64,000 nucleotides of DNA, from positions 1 to 64,000 of the forward strand of contig JBFWLP010000003.1 in the NCBI GenBank assembly GCA_050252075.1. The letters run 5' to 3'. Within the stretch, counting starts at the first letter, position 1. Each line of letters begins with the position of its first letter. Shown here one piece after another: positions 27,062-35,426 of this stretch. Below the pieces are notes generated by a model. The model worked only from the letters and a program-made list of their open reading frames with translations. It searched no databases and was not told the DNA's origin. Made by a program: the position numbers and the translations under genes. This stretch comes from JAAYGT01 sp050252075. Its GTDB lineage: Bacteria > Pseudomonadota > Gammaproteobacteria > Burkholderiales > Burkholderiaceae_B.

Positions 27062-28565
27062 GGTTTACTCCCGTAGCAGGGGCACGCCGCCCCGCACCGG
27101 CCGGTGCGCCCGCGCCTGAACCTGTGCTGTTGCGGCGAAACAGGGTGGCCAGTTCGCCGGTGGCAGCCGGGTAATCGATGCGTGTGGTCATGCCCTGCTG
27201 CAGGTACGATTCCAGCCACGGATACTTTTCAATGGCTTCATCAATTTGCGGGTCGTTGCCGGGCGTATAAGCCCCCACGGCGATCAGGTCGCGGTTTCGT
27301 TGGTAGCGCGACAACATGCGCTTGAATTGATGCACCAGATTCAGCTGTTCCTGCGGCACGATGGCCGACATGACCCGCGAAATGGAGCTTTCGATGTCAA
27401 TGGCAGGGTAGTGGCCTGACTCGGCCAGCGTGCGCGACAGCACAATGTGGCCATCGAGGATGGCTCGTGCCGAATCGGCAATGGGGTCTTGCTGGTCGTC
27501 GCCCTCGGTGAGCACTGTGTAAAACGCGGTAATCGATCCGGCCGCGTTGTCGTCATGGGCCGTGCCGTTGCCGGCGCGTTCTACCAGCGCGGGCAGTTTG
27601 GCAAACACCGAGGGCGGATAGCCCTTGGTGGCCGGCGGTTCGCCGATTGCCAGGGCTATCTCGCGCTGCGCCATGGCGTAGCGGGTGAGTGAATCCATGA
27701 TCAGCAATACATGCCGCCCCTGGTCGCGGAAGTGTTCCGCCAGGCGCGTGGCATACACGGCGCCTTGCATGCGCAGCAGGGGAGACACATCGGCCGGCGC
27801 GGCGACCACCACCGACCGGGCCAGCCCTTCGGCGCCCAGGTTGTGCTCGATGAATTCTTTCACCTCGCGCCCGCGCTCGCCGATCAGCCCGACGACAATA
27901 ATGTCGGCCTGGGTGTATCGGGCCATCATGCCCAGCAACACGCTTTTTCCAACCCCCGATCCGGCAAACAACCCCATGCGCTGGCCTCGCCCCACCGTTA
28001 GCAGGCCGTTGATGGCACGCACGCCCACGTCGAGCACGGTATCGATGGGTGCGCGATCCAGCGGGTTGAGCACTGGCGCCGTCAGCGCGGCGGAACCGGC
28101 ATGCGTCAGCGGGCCCTTGCCATCGAGCGGGCGGCCGGCGCCGTCGACAACGCGACCCAGCAGGGCATTGCCCACCGGCAACTGGCGCGACAGCAGGGGC
28201 GAGGGCGGCACCCGGTGCTCGGCCTGCCGTGGCAGGGGAACCGGCGCCGGCTCGGTGGCTTGCAGCGGAACCACGGTTGCGCCGGGCGGAAGACCGGCGA
28301 TCTCGCTTTGGGGCATCAAATACAGCGTGTTGTCGTGAAAGCCAACCACCTCGGCATCGGCCCAGACATCCTGGCCTTCGATCAGCTGGATCTTGCAGGC
28401 CGCCCCCACCGCCAGCTGCAGGCCCGTGGCTTCCAGCACCAGCCCCGTGGCGCGGGTGATACGCCCCGCTTTATGCCAGAGCTCGGTGGCTGATACGCGC
28501 TGGGCGGCCAGTTCCAGCTGGGCTTGCCAGCGCTCTTCGGGCGATGCCAGTGTGGCGGCGGTCAT
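27054..28565 (-). CDS. fliI: FliI flagellar export ATPase
   Basis: F1-beta-like ATPase that energises substrate unfolding at the export gate. The ATG at 28565 ([20 protein letters not shown]) overlaps the fliH stop as ATGA and gives 503 residues; upstream in-frame codons are not conserved. Motifs are Walker [45 protein letters not shown] (Walker B) and [17 protein letters not shown]. It is followed by an 8-bp overlap with fliJ. Confidence 0.97.
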   Translation of the reverse strand: MTAATLASPEERWQAQLELAAQRVSATELWHKAGRITRATGLVLEATGLQLAVGAACKIQLIEGQDVWADAEVVGFHDNTLYLMPQSEIAGLPPGATVVPLQATEPAPVPLPRQAEHRVPPSPLLSRQLPVGNALLGRVVDGAGRPLDGKGPLTHAGSAALTAPVLNPLDRAPIDTVLDVGVRAINGLLTVGRGQRMGLFAGSGVGKSVLLGMMARYTQADIIVVGLIGERGREVKEFIEHNLGAEGLARSVVVAAPADVSPLLRMQGAVYATRLAEHFRDQGRHVLLIMDSLTRYAMAQREIALAIGEPPATKGYPPSVFAKLPALVERAGNGTAHDDNAAGSITAFYTVLTEGDDQQDPIADSARAILDGHIVLSRTLAESGHYPAIDIESSISRVMSAIVPQEQLNLVHQFKRMLSRYQRNRDLIAVGAYTPGNDPQIDEAIEKYPWLESYLQQGMTTRIDYPAATGELATLFRRNSTGSGAGAPAGAGRRAPATGVNRA

Positions 28566-29320
28566 GACGGCCTGCCGGGCAGTGATTCCGGATGGCCCAG
28601 CGCCGTGGTGGCGCGCCGCCATCGGGTGGCCAGGGTGGCATCGATAGTGCCCAGTGGCGTTTGCGCGAGGCAGTCGCCGGGCTGCAGAGCCGGGTCGGCA
28701 ACGAGTTGCCAGTGCGTAATGGTGGGGTCGCTTTCCAGGTACGTGCTTACGCGTTCATGGTCGTCGGGATGCACGCGCAAGGTGAGCAGAACATCGCGAT
28801 GCTGATACGACTGCACAATGTCGCGAACCATGTACAGGATTGTTTCGGGGTGTTGCTCCAGTTGCGTGTGCAGCACGCGTTCGGCAATGCGTATGGCCAG
28901 TTGAACCAGTTGCTGGCCAACGGCCTCTTCCACATGGGCCAGTGCTTGCGACACAGTGTCAGTTAGCCGTGCCAGGCGCGCCACCTCTTCGCCGGCGGCA
29001 TTCATGCCCGCTGCGTGGCCGGCGGTGAACCCCGTATCGTAGCCCGCCTGGTGCCCTTGCTGCTGGCCCTCGGCCGTACCTTCTTCAATGCCTTTGCTGT
29101 ACCCGGCCCGATAACCTTCGGCATGGCCTTGCGATTGCGCCGCTTCGCGCAGTGCATTCAGCTCGGCTTCCAGCTGCCGGGGATCGGGACGCTGCGGTGT
29201 TGCGTCTTCCGTGGCGTCGTGCAGGGGTTCAGGCGGCGGTGGCGGTGTGTCAAGCCGCTGCGGCACCCAGCGCTGCCAGGGCGTTGCGCCGGTATGTGGG
29301 TTGCCCGGCTGATCAGACAT
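28562..29320 (-). CDS. fliH: FliH regulator of the FliI ATPase
   Basis: Negative regulator of FliI and link to FliN. It has 252 residues. After a Pro-rich N-terminus ([18 protein letters not shown]) comes a stretch of about a dozen glycines spaced four apart (residues about 64-108: [20 protein letters not shown] and onward), the GxxxG repeat typical of FliH. The C-terminal FliI-binding domain contains [18 protein letters not shown]. The start overlaps the fliG stop by 8 bp and the stop overlaps the fliI start by 4 bp. Confidence 0.94.
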   Translation of the reverse strand: MSDQPGNPHTGATPWQRWVPQRLDTPPPPPEPLHDATEDATPQRPDPRQLEAELNALREAAQSQGHAEGYRAGYSKGIEEGTAEGQQQGHQAGYDTGFTAGHAAGMNAAGEEVARLARLTDTVSQALAHVEEAVGQQLVQLAIRIAERVLHTQLEQHPETILYMVRDIVQSYQHRDVLLTLRVHPDDHERVSTYLESDPTITHWQLVADPALQPGDCLAQTPLGTIDATLATRWRRATTALGHPESLPGRPS

Positions 29321-30323
29321 ATTCCTCGTTGCCCGAGCGATTCAGGGAAATTTGCCCCGATTCGGCAAGACGTCGTACCACGGCCAGAATGTTGCGCTGT
29401 TCTTCTTCGACCTTGGACATACGTACCGGCCCCAGGGCTTCCAGGTCTTCGCGCAGCATTTCGGCAGCGCGGTTGGACATATTCCGGAAAATCTTGTTGC
29501 GCACTTCGTCGGGTGCGCCCTTGAGCGCAATGGTAAGGGCATTGGTATCGATTTCGCGCAAAATAGTCTGCACCGCAACATCTTCGATGTCGGCGATATT
29601 GTCGAACACAAACATTTCGTCGACCACCCGCTGGGCGAGTTCGGCGTCGGTGTCGCGCAGGTTGGTGACCACTGATTCCTCGTCGGTCGAGCTCATGAAG
29701 TTCAGCAGTTCGGCAGCGGTACGTACACCGCCCATTTTGCTGCGTTTGGTTCCCTGGCCGGAGAGCACATCGTTCAGCACCTCGGTCAGTTCCTGCAGTG
29801 CGGCCGGCTGCACCCCGCCGAAGGTGGCAATGCGCAGCATAACGTCGTTGCGCAGGCGCTCGTCGAGCAGCGTGAGTACGGCGGACGCGCGTTCGCGTTC
29901 CAGGTGGACCAGAATGGTGGCGATGATCTGAGGGTGTTCCTCGGCGATCAGTTCGGCCACGCTGCCCGGGTCCAGCACGTTCAGGGCGTCAATACCGCTG
30001 TTGATGCGCACCCCGTCGTCGAGAATGTCTTCGATCACGCCGGCGGCGCGGTCGGTGCCCAGTGCCTTGCTGAGCACCGATTTAATGTAGTCGTCGGCCC
30101 CCAGGTTGACCGCCATGTACTGGTCGGCATCTTCGCGGAACTCTTCCAGCACGCGGTCGGCGTCGTTGCGGGTAACCTGACGGATATTGGCCATGGCCAG
30201 GCCGATTTCCTGAACTTCCTTGCCCGACATGTAGCGGAACACTTCCGCGGCCGTGTTCTCGCCCAGCGACATGATCAGGATAGCGCAGCGTTCCAGATGC
30301 GGGTTATGTTTCCGAAGGGCCAT
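29313..30323 (-). CDS. fliG: FliG motor switch protein
   Basis: C-ring protein that contacts the MS ring and the stator and generates torque. The 336 residues keep N, middle and C domains. Visible landmarks are RCAILIMSLGENTAAEVF near the N-terminus, LIAEEHPQIIATILVHLE with the EHPQ motif in the middle domain, and the C-terminal charged torque helix region VQTILREIDTNALTIALKGA. It overlaps fliF by 20 bp, so the two MS/C-ring partners are coupled. Confidence 0.97.
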   Translation of the reverse strand: MALRKHNPHLERCAILIMSLGENTAAEVFRYMSGKEVQEIGLAMANIRQVTRNDADRVLEEFREDADQYMAVNLGADDYIKSVLSKALGTDRAAGVIEDILDDGVRINSGIDALNVLDPGSVAELIAEEHPQIIATILVHLERERASAVLTLLDERLRNDVMLRIATFGGVQPAALQELTEVLNDVLSGQGTKRSKMGGVRTAAELLNFMSSTDEESVVTNLRDTDAELAQRVVDEMFVFDNIADIEDVAVQTILREIDTNALTIALKGAPDEVRNKIFRNMSNRAAEMLREDLEALGPVRMSKVEEEQRNILAVVRRLAESGQISLNRSGNEEYV

Positions 30324-31974
30324 TCTTGCTCTCCATCCATTGACGCAACACCATGGCCACGGCGCGCGGGTCGCGCTCGGCCAGCTGGCGTGCCATATTC
30401 AGGTTGCTTTCGTAGCGGTTCATCTCGGCGGCCAGGCGGGCTTCGGCCTCGGCCTGCTCGCGGTTCAGTTTTTCGCTTTCGCGCTCGGCGTAGGCGCGGG
30501 CCTGTTCTTCGCGTGCCTTTTCAACCATACGGCGCAACCACAATTGCCACAGCAGATAAATGACAAAGCCAACAATCAGGTACTTGACCAATTGCAAACT
30601 GTAATCCAGATACAGCGGGTTTTGCCAGAACGGAATGCCGGGTTCTGGGGTGAACTGGCTGTTCACCACGCTGAGCGAGTCGCCGCGTTCGGCCGAATAC
30701 CCCATGGCCTGGCGAACCAGTTCGTTCAGTTGTTCAAGTTCCGGCGCGGGCAGCGGTGCCGGTTCGCCGTCGAGCTCGCGATAATTCACCACCACGGCGA
30801 CGGACAGGCGGCGTATCTGGCCGATGGCGTCTTTGGTGTGGCTGATGGTGCGGTCAACTTCGTAGTTGATGGTGGCGTCGGAGCGGGCGCTGCCTTGGGC
30901 TTCGGCGGTTTGCGTGGTGACGGCATTGGGCGCATTGGGTGCGTTCTGCGCATTGGCCTGGTTCTGCGGATTCTGCGCCGCCGGCGGGACGTCGATGGGG
31001 GCGACGGCGGTTCCAGGAGGCTGATTCGTAAGCGCGCCCGGAATGCCCTGCGGGGGCAGCACGCCGTTTTCAGTGGATGCACTGGATTGCCGGCTGCGCA
31101 CCGCCGCCTGGCCCGGTTGCTGGTTGGGCCGGTAGACCTCGGAGGTTTGTTCGCGCTGAGAAAAGTCGAGATCGGCGCTGACCTGCGCTCGTACATTGCC
31201 CGCACCCACAATGGGGTTGAGCAGGGTAAGAATGCGTTGAACCGTTCGTTGCTCAATGTCGTGCACCAGGTCGCGGCGCGTGGCGTCCATGGCGGCATCG
31301 CCGGTGGGTGCCGTAAGCAGACGGCCGTTCTGGTCAACCACCGAGACGTTTTCGGCCGTTAAATGGGGAACACTGGACGACACCAGCCAGGTTACCGCAT
31401 TGACCTGGGCTTCGCTGAGCGTGCGGCCCGGGTACAGCGTAACCAGCACCGACGCGGTCGGGGGCTGGCGATCGCGCACAAACAGCGATTCGCGCGGAAT
31501 GGCCAGGTGAACCCGAGCATGCTGCACCGCATGCAGCGACTGGATGGAGCTGCTCAGTTCGCCTTCCAGAGCCCGCTGGTAGGTGACCTGCTCGGCAAAC
31601 TGGCTGGCGCCGAAACGTGTCTGGTCGAGCAGTTCGAACCCGGCCTCGCCGCTGCGCGGCAGCCCTTGCTGGGCCAGTTGCAGGCGCGCTTCGTGCACTT
31701 TGTCGGCCGGCACCAGGATGGCATTGCCCGACTCGGCCAGCCGGTACGGCACGTTCATTTGGGTGAGCGCCTGCACAATGGCGCCGCCGTCGCGGTCTTC
31801 GATATTGGAAAACAGCACTTTGTAATCGGGGGTGCGCAGCCACAACAAGGCCACGGCCAGAAGGGCTATGGCGCCGGCTGCCACACCCAGCTGGACGGTG
31901 CGGGGCCAGCCGGCGATGGAATTCAGGCCGGGAATCGATGGCAGGCGGGCCATCCAGTTGGCCGCCGTGCTCAT
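30304..31974 (-). CDS. fliF: FliF MS-ring protein
   Basis: Forms the MS ring, the base of the flagellum. The 556 residues have two membrane helices (about 28-47 and 445-470) flanking a large periplasmic ring-forming region (for example GFELLDQTRFGASQFAEQVT). The short C-terminal tail binds FliG. A Gln/Asn/Ala/Pro-rich loop lies at about 295-360 (for example AAQNPQNQANAQNAPNAPNA). It is the first gene of the long minus-strand operon and diverges from fliE. Confidence 0.97.
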   Translation of the reverse strand: MSTAANWMARLPSIPGLNSIAGWPRTVQLGVAAGAIALLAVALLWLRTPDYKVLFSNIEDRDGGAIVQALTQMNVPYRLAESGNAILVPADKVHEARLQLAQQGLPRSGEAGFELLDQTRFGASQFAEQVTYQRALEGELSSSIQSLHAVQHARVHLAIPRESLFVRDRQPPTASVLVTLYPGRTLSEAQVNAVTWLVSSSVPHLTAENVSVVDQNGRLLTAPTGDAAMDATRRDLVHDIEQRTVQRILTLLNPIVGAGNVRAQVSADLDFSQREQTSEVYRPNQQPGQAAVRSRQSSASTENGVLPPQGIPGALTNQPPGTAVAPIDVPPAAQNPQNQANAQNAPNAPNAVTTQTAEAQGSARSDATINYEVDRTISHTKDAIGQIRRLSVAVVVNYRELDGEPAPLPAPELEQLNELVRQAMGYSAERGDSLSVVNSQFTPEPGIPFWQNPLYLDYSLQLVKYLIVGFVIYLLWQLWLRRMVEKAREEQARAYAERESEKLNREQAEAEARLAAEMNRYESNLNMARQLAERDPRAVAMVLRQWMESKNGPSET

Positions 31975-32070
31975 CGGCTACCTCGGGGGTGGCAACTGCA
32001 GGGTGCGGGAAGCATCAAACGGGACATCAGCAAGGTTTGCATGCGGCAGGGTTAGGTAAGTTGAGGCTGC

Positions 32071-32098
32071 ATTATTGCCTGACCGGCCCGTTTGCCAA
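32071..32098 (-). promoter_or_regulatory. Possible sigma-70 promoter for the fliF operon
   Basis: On the minus strand TTGGCA and AATAAT are separated by 16 bp, about 95 bp upstream of the fliF start. Class II flagellar operons in related bacteria use sigma-70 plus FlhDC, which fits a weak site like this. No FlhDC box could be assigned by eye. A similarly weak pair (TTGCCG, 15 bp, TATAGT at 32211-32237) faces fliE. Confidence 0.35.
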
Positions 32099-32107
32099 GC
32101 GCTGAAA

Positions 32108-32126
32108 AACACCATTTTTGGGTGTT
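32108..32126. other. Stem-loop in the fliF-fliE gap
   Basis: AACACC and GGTGTT form a 6-bp stem around ATTTTTG, flanked by A-rich and T-rich sequence (GAAAAACACC ... GGTGTTATTT). It resembles a small terminator, but lies between divergent genes where none is needed. Its role is unclear. Confidence 0.3.
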
Positions 32127-32137
32127 ATTTAGCTGCT

Positions 32138-32159
32138 ATGGCCCGCACGCCGGGGCCAT
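32138..32159. promoter_or_regulatory. Inverted repeat midway between fliF and fliE
   Basis: ATGGCCC and GGGCCAT form a perfect 7-bp inverted repeat with an 8-bp centre in the 298-bp divergent region. It could be a dimeric regulator site shared by the two promoters or simply a hairpin. I cannot assign a regulator. Confidence 0.35.
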
Positions 32160-32272
32160 GCCCGGCCTGTAGCGAAGAATAGCGAGTAATTTTTGCCTTT
32201 GTTAGATCGCTTGCCGGCGATCGGCGTTCGGTATAGTGGCAGCTACTGTGTACTCACTTTCTGGTTAACGTC

Positions 32273-32614
32273 ATGGCTATCGACAAACTAACCGCCATTG
32301 AAAACGTGCTCGCGCAAATGCGCGTTATGTCCCAGGCGGCTTCAGCCGGGGCAGCGGTTGGCGCGCCGGGTAACGGGCACTCGTCCGTGAACGGCGGTTT
32401 CGCCGGCGAACTGGCACGTTCGCTTGAAAAAGTGGCCGAATTGCAGAATCAGTCGTCGGCCCAGGCCCGGGCGTTTCAACTGGGCGAGCCCAATATATCG
32501 CTGAACGATGTCATGATCGACATGCAAAAGGCCAGCATTGCCTTTCAAACCACTGTGCAGGCTCGCAACCGTTTGGTGGCGGCTTACCAGGAAATTGCCA
32601 GTATGCCGATCTAA
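32273..32614 (+). CDS. fliE: FliE MS ring-rod junction protein
   Basis: Small exported protein that joins the MS ring to the rod. The 113 residues end with the conserved FliE segment (PNISLNDVMIDMQKASIAFQ, then VQARNRLVAAYQEIASMPI). The N-terminal half is low-complexity. It is transcribed alone, divergent from fliF. Its stop overlaps the stop of the convergent FlhB-C-like gene by 4 bp (CTAA). Confidence 0.95.
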   Translation: MAIDKLTAIENVLAQMRVMSQAASAGAAVGAPGNGHSSVNGGFAGELARSLEKVAELQNQSSAQARAFQLGEPNISLNDVMIDMQKASIAFQTTVQARNRLVAAYQEIASMPI

Positions 32615-32934
32615 GCCTGGGTGCCAGGGCCTGCCTGGTCGGAAGCGGCCAGAAGTTCCTGGTGTTTCCGGCCGCCCTCAAGCGAGTACAGCCATGCCAG
32701 CAGTTCGGCCACCGCCACATACAACTGCGGTGGAATATGGGCGTCAAGGTTCACCTGCATCAGCAGCCCCACCAGTTCGGGCGATTCATGCACGTACAGG
32801 CCGTGTTCCTTGGCGGTACGAATAATGTTGTCGGCCACGGTGCCATAGCCCTTGGCCACCACGCGCGGCGCCGCATCGGTTTTATCGTAGGCAATGGCAA
32901 CGGCGCTGGCCCGGCCGTCGTCGCGGGGTCTCAT
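32611..32934 (-). CDS. FlhB C-domain-like protein (FhlB/YlqH type)
   Basis: A 107-residue soluble protein equivalent to the fragment of FlhB left after autocleavage. Residues 8-85 align with FlhB from just after NPTH: SAVAIAYDKTDAAPRVVAKG against AVALSYQEGQGGAPRVIAKG, and IPPQLYVAVAELLAWLYSL against IPTALYTAVAEVLAWVFQL. It has neither membrane segments nor the NPTH motif. The start overlaps the stop of the FliK-like gene by 4 bp. FlhB-C is the known target of FliK, so the pair may be a second specificity-switch module. Similar small FlhB homologues next to a FliK-like gene are known from Bacillus (ylqG/ylqH, from memory). Confidence 0.85.
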   Translation of the reverse strand: MRPRDDGRASAVAIAYDKTDAAPRVVAKGYGTVADNIIRTAKEHGLYVHESPELVGLLMQVNLDAHIPPQLYVAVAELLAWLYSLEGGRKHQELLAASDQAGPGTQA

Positions 32935-34544
32935 AGCGGCCCCCTGGCGCCCGTACCGCCGGCAGCGTCGTATTTGTCCCAGTAATCGTCATCGATCAGA
33001 TCGGCCAGCGGCGACGCCGCCGGGCCTTCCGCACGGGCGGCCGGTTCGGGCGCCGTGTCGTGGCGGCTGACGGAAAGCTGGCTGAGCACCAGCCCCTGCG
33101 CGCTGTAACGGCTGCGCAAGGCGTCGAGCTGTTGCGCCAGCATCGGCGCCGAATCGGGCGCAACCAGCCGCATGACCACCTGTTGATCCGTCAGTGTAAT
33201 GCGCGCCTGAACCTGCCCCAGCTCGGGCAGATCAACGGTGAGGGTGGTTGCCCAATGGGCCGGGTGCTCGTCGCCGTTCATGTCTTGCCAGGCTTCCCGC
33301 CGCTCGATCTGCCATTCGGTGGGGGCATCGGGCCACACTTCGCCACGCCAGGCGACCTGCTGGTTCGCCAGCACGTCGAGCTGCTGGCGAACCAGCAGAT
33401 GGGTTTTGGGATCCATGGCATTCAGACCCGACGCCAATGTGCCCGCGCCTGCGCCGGCAGCGGTGGCGGCGGATGCAGCCGCCGGTGGAGCGCCCGCCGG
33501 TGCCCCCGGACTGGCGGCCTGAACCGGGGCGCCGGGCATTGGTCCGGCCGATGCCGTGTTCGGAGCACCCTGGCGCAAGGCCGGCGAGGCAGTTTGCGCG
33601 GCCAGCTGGGCTTGCGGTTCTTGCCGAAGCTGCGATGGGGCCATTTTGCCGAATGCCAGCTGGGCCAGGTGCGCTTCGTAAAACATGCCGCTGTTCTGAA
33701 TGGCTGCCGAGAGCGCCTGCGCCAGTTGCCCGGCAACCTGCCCTGCTACTTGGCCCGAAAGGGCTGCCGCTGCCGTTGTACCCGCCGCGGCGCCGGTCGC
33801 CGAGGCGGCTGACCCGGGCGCGGACGTTGACAAGGCCGGCGCCCCGCCGGCAGCACCCGAAGGAGAGCCGACCGCCTGGCCCGACGGCCCGGCCGATGCG
33901 CCGGCGCTGCCCGACGCACCCGGTGTTCCGGAAGGTGACGTCTGTGCGTTCGATGACCCCGGTGCGGATCCAGATTGCGGGGTGCCGCCCGCCGATGGCG
34001 GCGTGGCACCTGTGGGTGCCGCCGGGCTGCCGGATGCCGACGATGACCCACCCGCCCCGGGCGAGGCGGCTTGCCCGGCAGAGGGTTGGCTTTGCCGGCC
34101 TTCGCCCTGGGCTTGCCCCTGCGGGCCGAACGGAAACAACGGGCGTCGGTGGTGGGTTAAGGGCGGCGATTCGGGATAACCGGCCAGCAGCGCCAGTATG
34201 GTTTGTGCGGCAAACCCCAGGCGGGTAGGGGCCGAGGCCGTGGCCGCCGTGCTGGGCGCGTTGCGTGCCTGCAATAGTTCGGCGGTTTTGGGATCGAGCC
34301 GGCTGCGATCAATGGTTTGCCGGTTCGACTGTTCGGTATGGCTGCGGGCACGATCAACGGCTTCACGCGGGTCGCGCTGGGTGTCGTTGGGCAGGGCGTC
34401 GGTGCGTGCCGCCGTGCCGGGCTGGCTGACCGCGTCGGGCCGGGCGCCCGTAACCAGATTCGATTGCTGGGAAAGCGTGGTTCCCAGCATGGCATCGAGA
34501 CGCTGCACCAGCAGGGTGCCGAGGGCCGACGGGCCGGAGCTCAT
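32931..34544 (-). CDS. Second FliK-like protein
   Basis: A 537-residue protein with an N-terminal charged region, a long Ser/Gly/Ala/Pro-rich central section (about 140-400) and a small folded C-terminal domain at about 440-500. The C-terminal domain (TTLTVDLPELGQVQARITLT, then LVLSQLSVSRHD) has the beta-strand pattern of FliK C-terminal domains, where the protein normally meets FlhB-C. Sequence identity to the FliK at 25071-26582 is low. It is cotranscribed with fliD, fliS and fliT from a sigma-28 promoter and overlaps both neighbours by 4 bp. A role in export switching is inferred from domain and neighbour. Confidence 0.7.
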   Translation of the reverse strand: MSSGPSALGTLLVQRLDAMLGTTLSQQSNLVTGARPDAVSQPGTAARTDALPNDTQRDPREAVDRARSHTEQSNRQTIDRSRLDPKTAELLQARNAPSTAATASAPTRLGFAAQTILALLAGYPESPPLTHHRRPLFPFGPQGQAQGEGRQSQPSAGQAASPGAGGSSSASGSPAAPTGATPPSAGGTPQSGSAPGSSNAQTSPSGTPGASGSAGASAGPSGQAVGSPSGAAGGAPALSTSAPGSAASATGAAAGTTAAAALSGQVAGQVAGQLAQALSAAIQNSGMFYEAHLAQLAFGKMAPSQLRQEPQAQLAAQTASPALRQGAPNTASAGPMPGAPVQAASPGAPAGAPPAAASAATAAGAGAGTLASGLNAMDPKTHLLVRQQLDVLANQQVAWRGEVWPDAPTEWQIERREAWQDMNGDEHPAHWATTLTVDLPELGQVQARITLTDQQVVMRLVAPDSAPMLAQQLDALRSRYSAQGLVLSQLSVSRHDTAPEPAARAEGPAASPLADLIDDDYWDKYDAAGGTGARGPL

Positions 34545-34900
34545 GGGTTAAATACAGGCGCCGAATAGGTTTGCAGTACGGCTTGTTGTCGTTTCAGGGT
34601 GCCCAGCAGGTGGCTAAGGCGCTCCAGCTCGGGGGTGACCAGGTGCCGGATGCAGGCATCGTTGTCGAGTATGCGGATAAGAATGTCGCGCCGGGCGTTG
34701 CGGTCGTCGGTGGACAGTTCGGGAAACTCCTGGAGCCGGGCGACTTCGGTGTTATAGGCCTGACCGAGTTCGATGACTTTATCCCAGTGTTTTGCCTGCG
34801 CCTCGGTCAGCATGCGCCCGGAAATGCGTTCAATAACCTGGTACTGCTGGAGCAGGCGGGTGGCCGATTGCAAGGGAGCGCCTGGTGGGGGAGTAGACAT
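34541..34900 (-). CDS. fliT: FliT export chaperone
   Basis: FliT is the chaperone of the filament cap FliD. The ATG at 34900 (MSTPPPGAPLQSATRLLQQY) gives 119 residues, typical for FliT. An in-frame ATG at 34915 is possible, and longer upstream codons lack conserved sequence. The protein is helical (ERISGRMLTEAQAKHWDKVI; RLSHLLGTLKRQQAVLQTY). It sits downstream of fliD and fliS as usual and overlaps the FliK-like gene by 4 bp. Confidence 0.88.
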   Translation of the reverse strand: MSTPPPGAPLQSATRLLQQYQVIERISGRMLTEAQAKHWDKVIELGQAYNTEVARLQEFPELSTDDRNARRDILIRILDNDACIRHLVTPELERLSHLLGTLKRQQAVLQTYSAPVFNP

Positions 34901-34955
34901 AAGGTAAGAAAGCATAAATACCCAGCGATGAAAAGAGTGATTCGTTGCTGCCCGA

Positions 34956-35426
34956 TTAACCTGCCGCTGCCAGCTCGGTGTGTGCCGATGCCGCCGGGCC
35001 GGGCTTGCCGGCCGCCGCAGGTTCGGTGACTTCCTTCCAGGCCGAGGCAATTTCCGTAAGGATGCGCTCGGCGGTGTCGAGACGCGACATGTCGCCATGC
35101 AGGTTCGCCTGAAGAAGGTTATAAATGATCAGGTCGTAACTGGTAATCAGGCTTTTGGCTACCTGGCCACCCGCTTCTTCGTTCACCGCAGCTTTCAGGC
35201 CCGAACCCACGATATCGATGGCTTTGGATATGGTTTGCCCCCGGCCGGGGATATCGCCGTTTTCCATGTGCAGCCGTGCTTTCATGATGGCGGCGCGGGC
35301 GCCGTTGAACAGCAGGGTGATCAGGCGTTCCGGGCTGGCCGACAGCACTTCCGTTTCCAGCCCCACATTGGCGTAAGACTGTGCCGATTTTTGGCGACCG
35401 GCGCCGCGTGGCATGGTGTAGGTCAT
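34956..35426 (-). CDS. fliS: FliS flagellin chaperone
   Basis: Cytoplasmic chaperone that binds the flagellin C-terminus and prevents early polymerisation. The 156 residues contain the family core YANVGLETEVLSASPERLI, LLFNGARAAIMKARLHMENG and SYDLIIYNLLQANLHGDMSR. A 25-residue Ala/Pro/Gly-rich C-terminal tail exceeds the common ~130 length. Its start overlaps the fliD stop by 4 bp. Confidence 0.94.
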   Translation of the reverse strand: MTYTMPRGAGRQKSAQSYANVGLETEVLSASPERLITLLFNGARAAIMKARLHMENGDIPGRGQTISKAIDIVGSGLKAAVNEEAGGQVAKSLITSYDLIIYNLLQANLHGDMSRLDTAERILTEIASAWKEVTEPAAAGKPGPAASAHTELAAAG

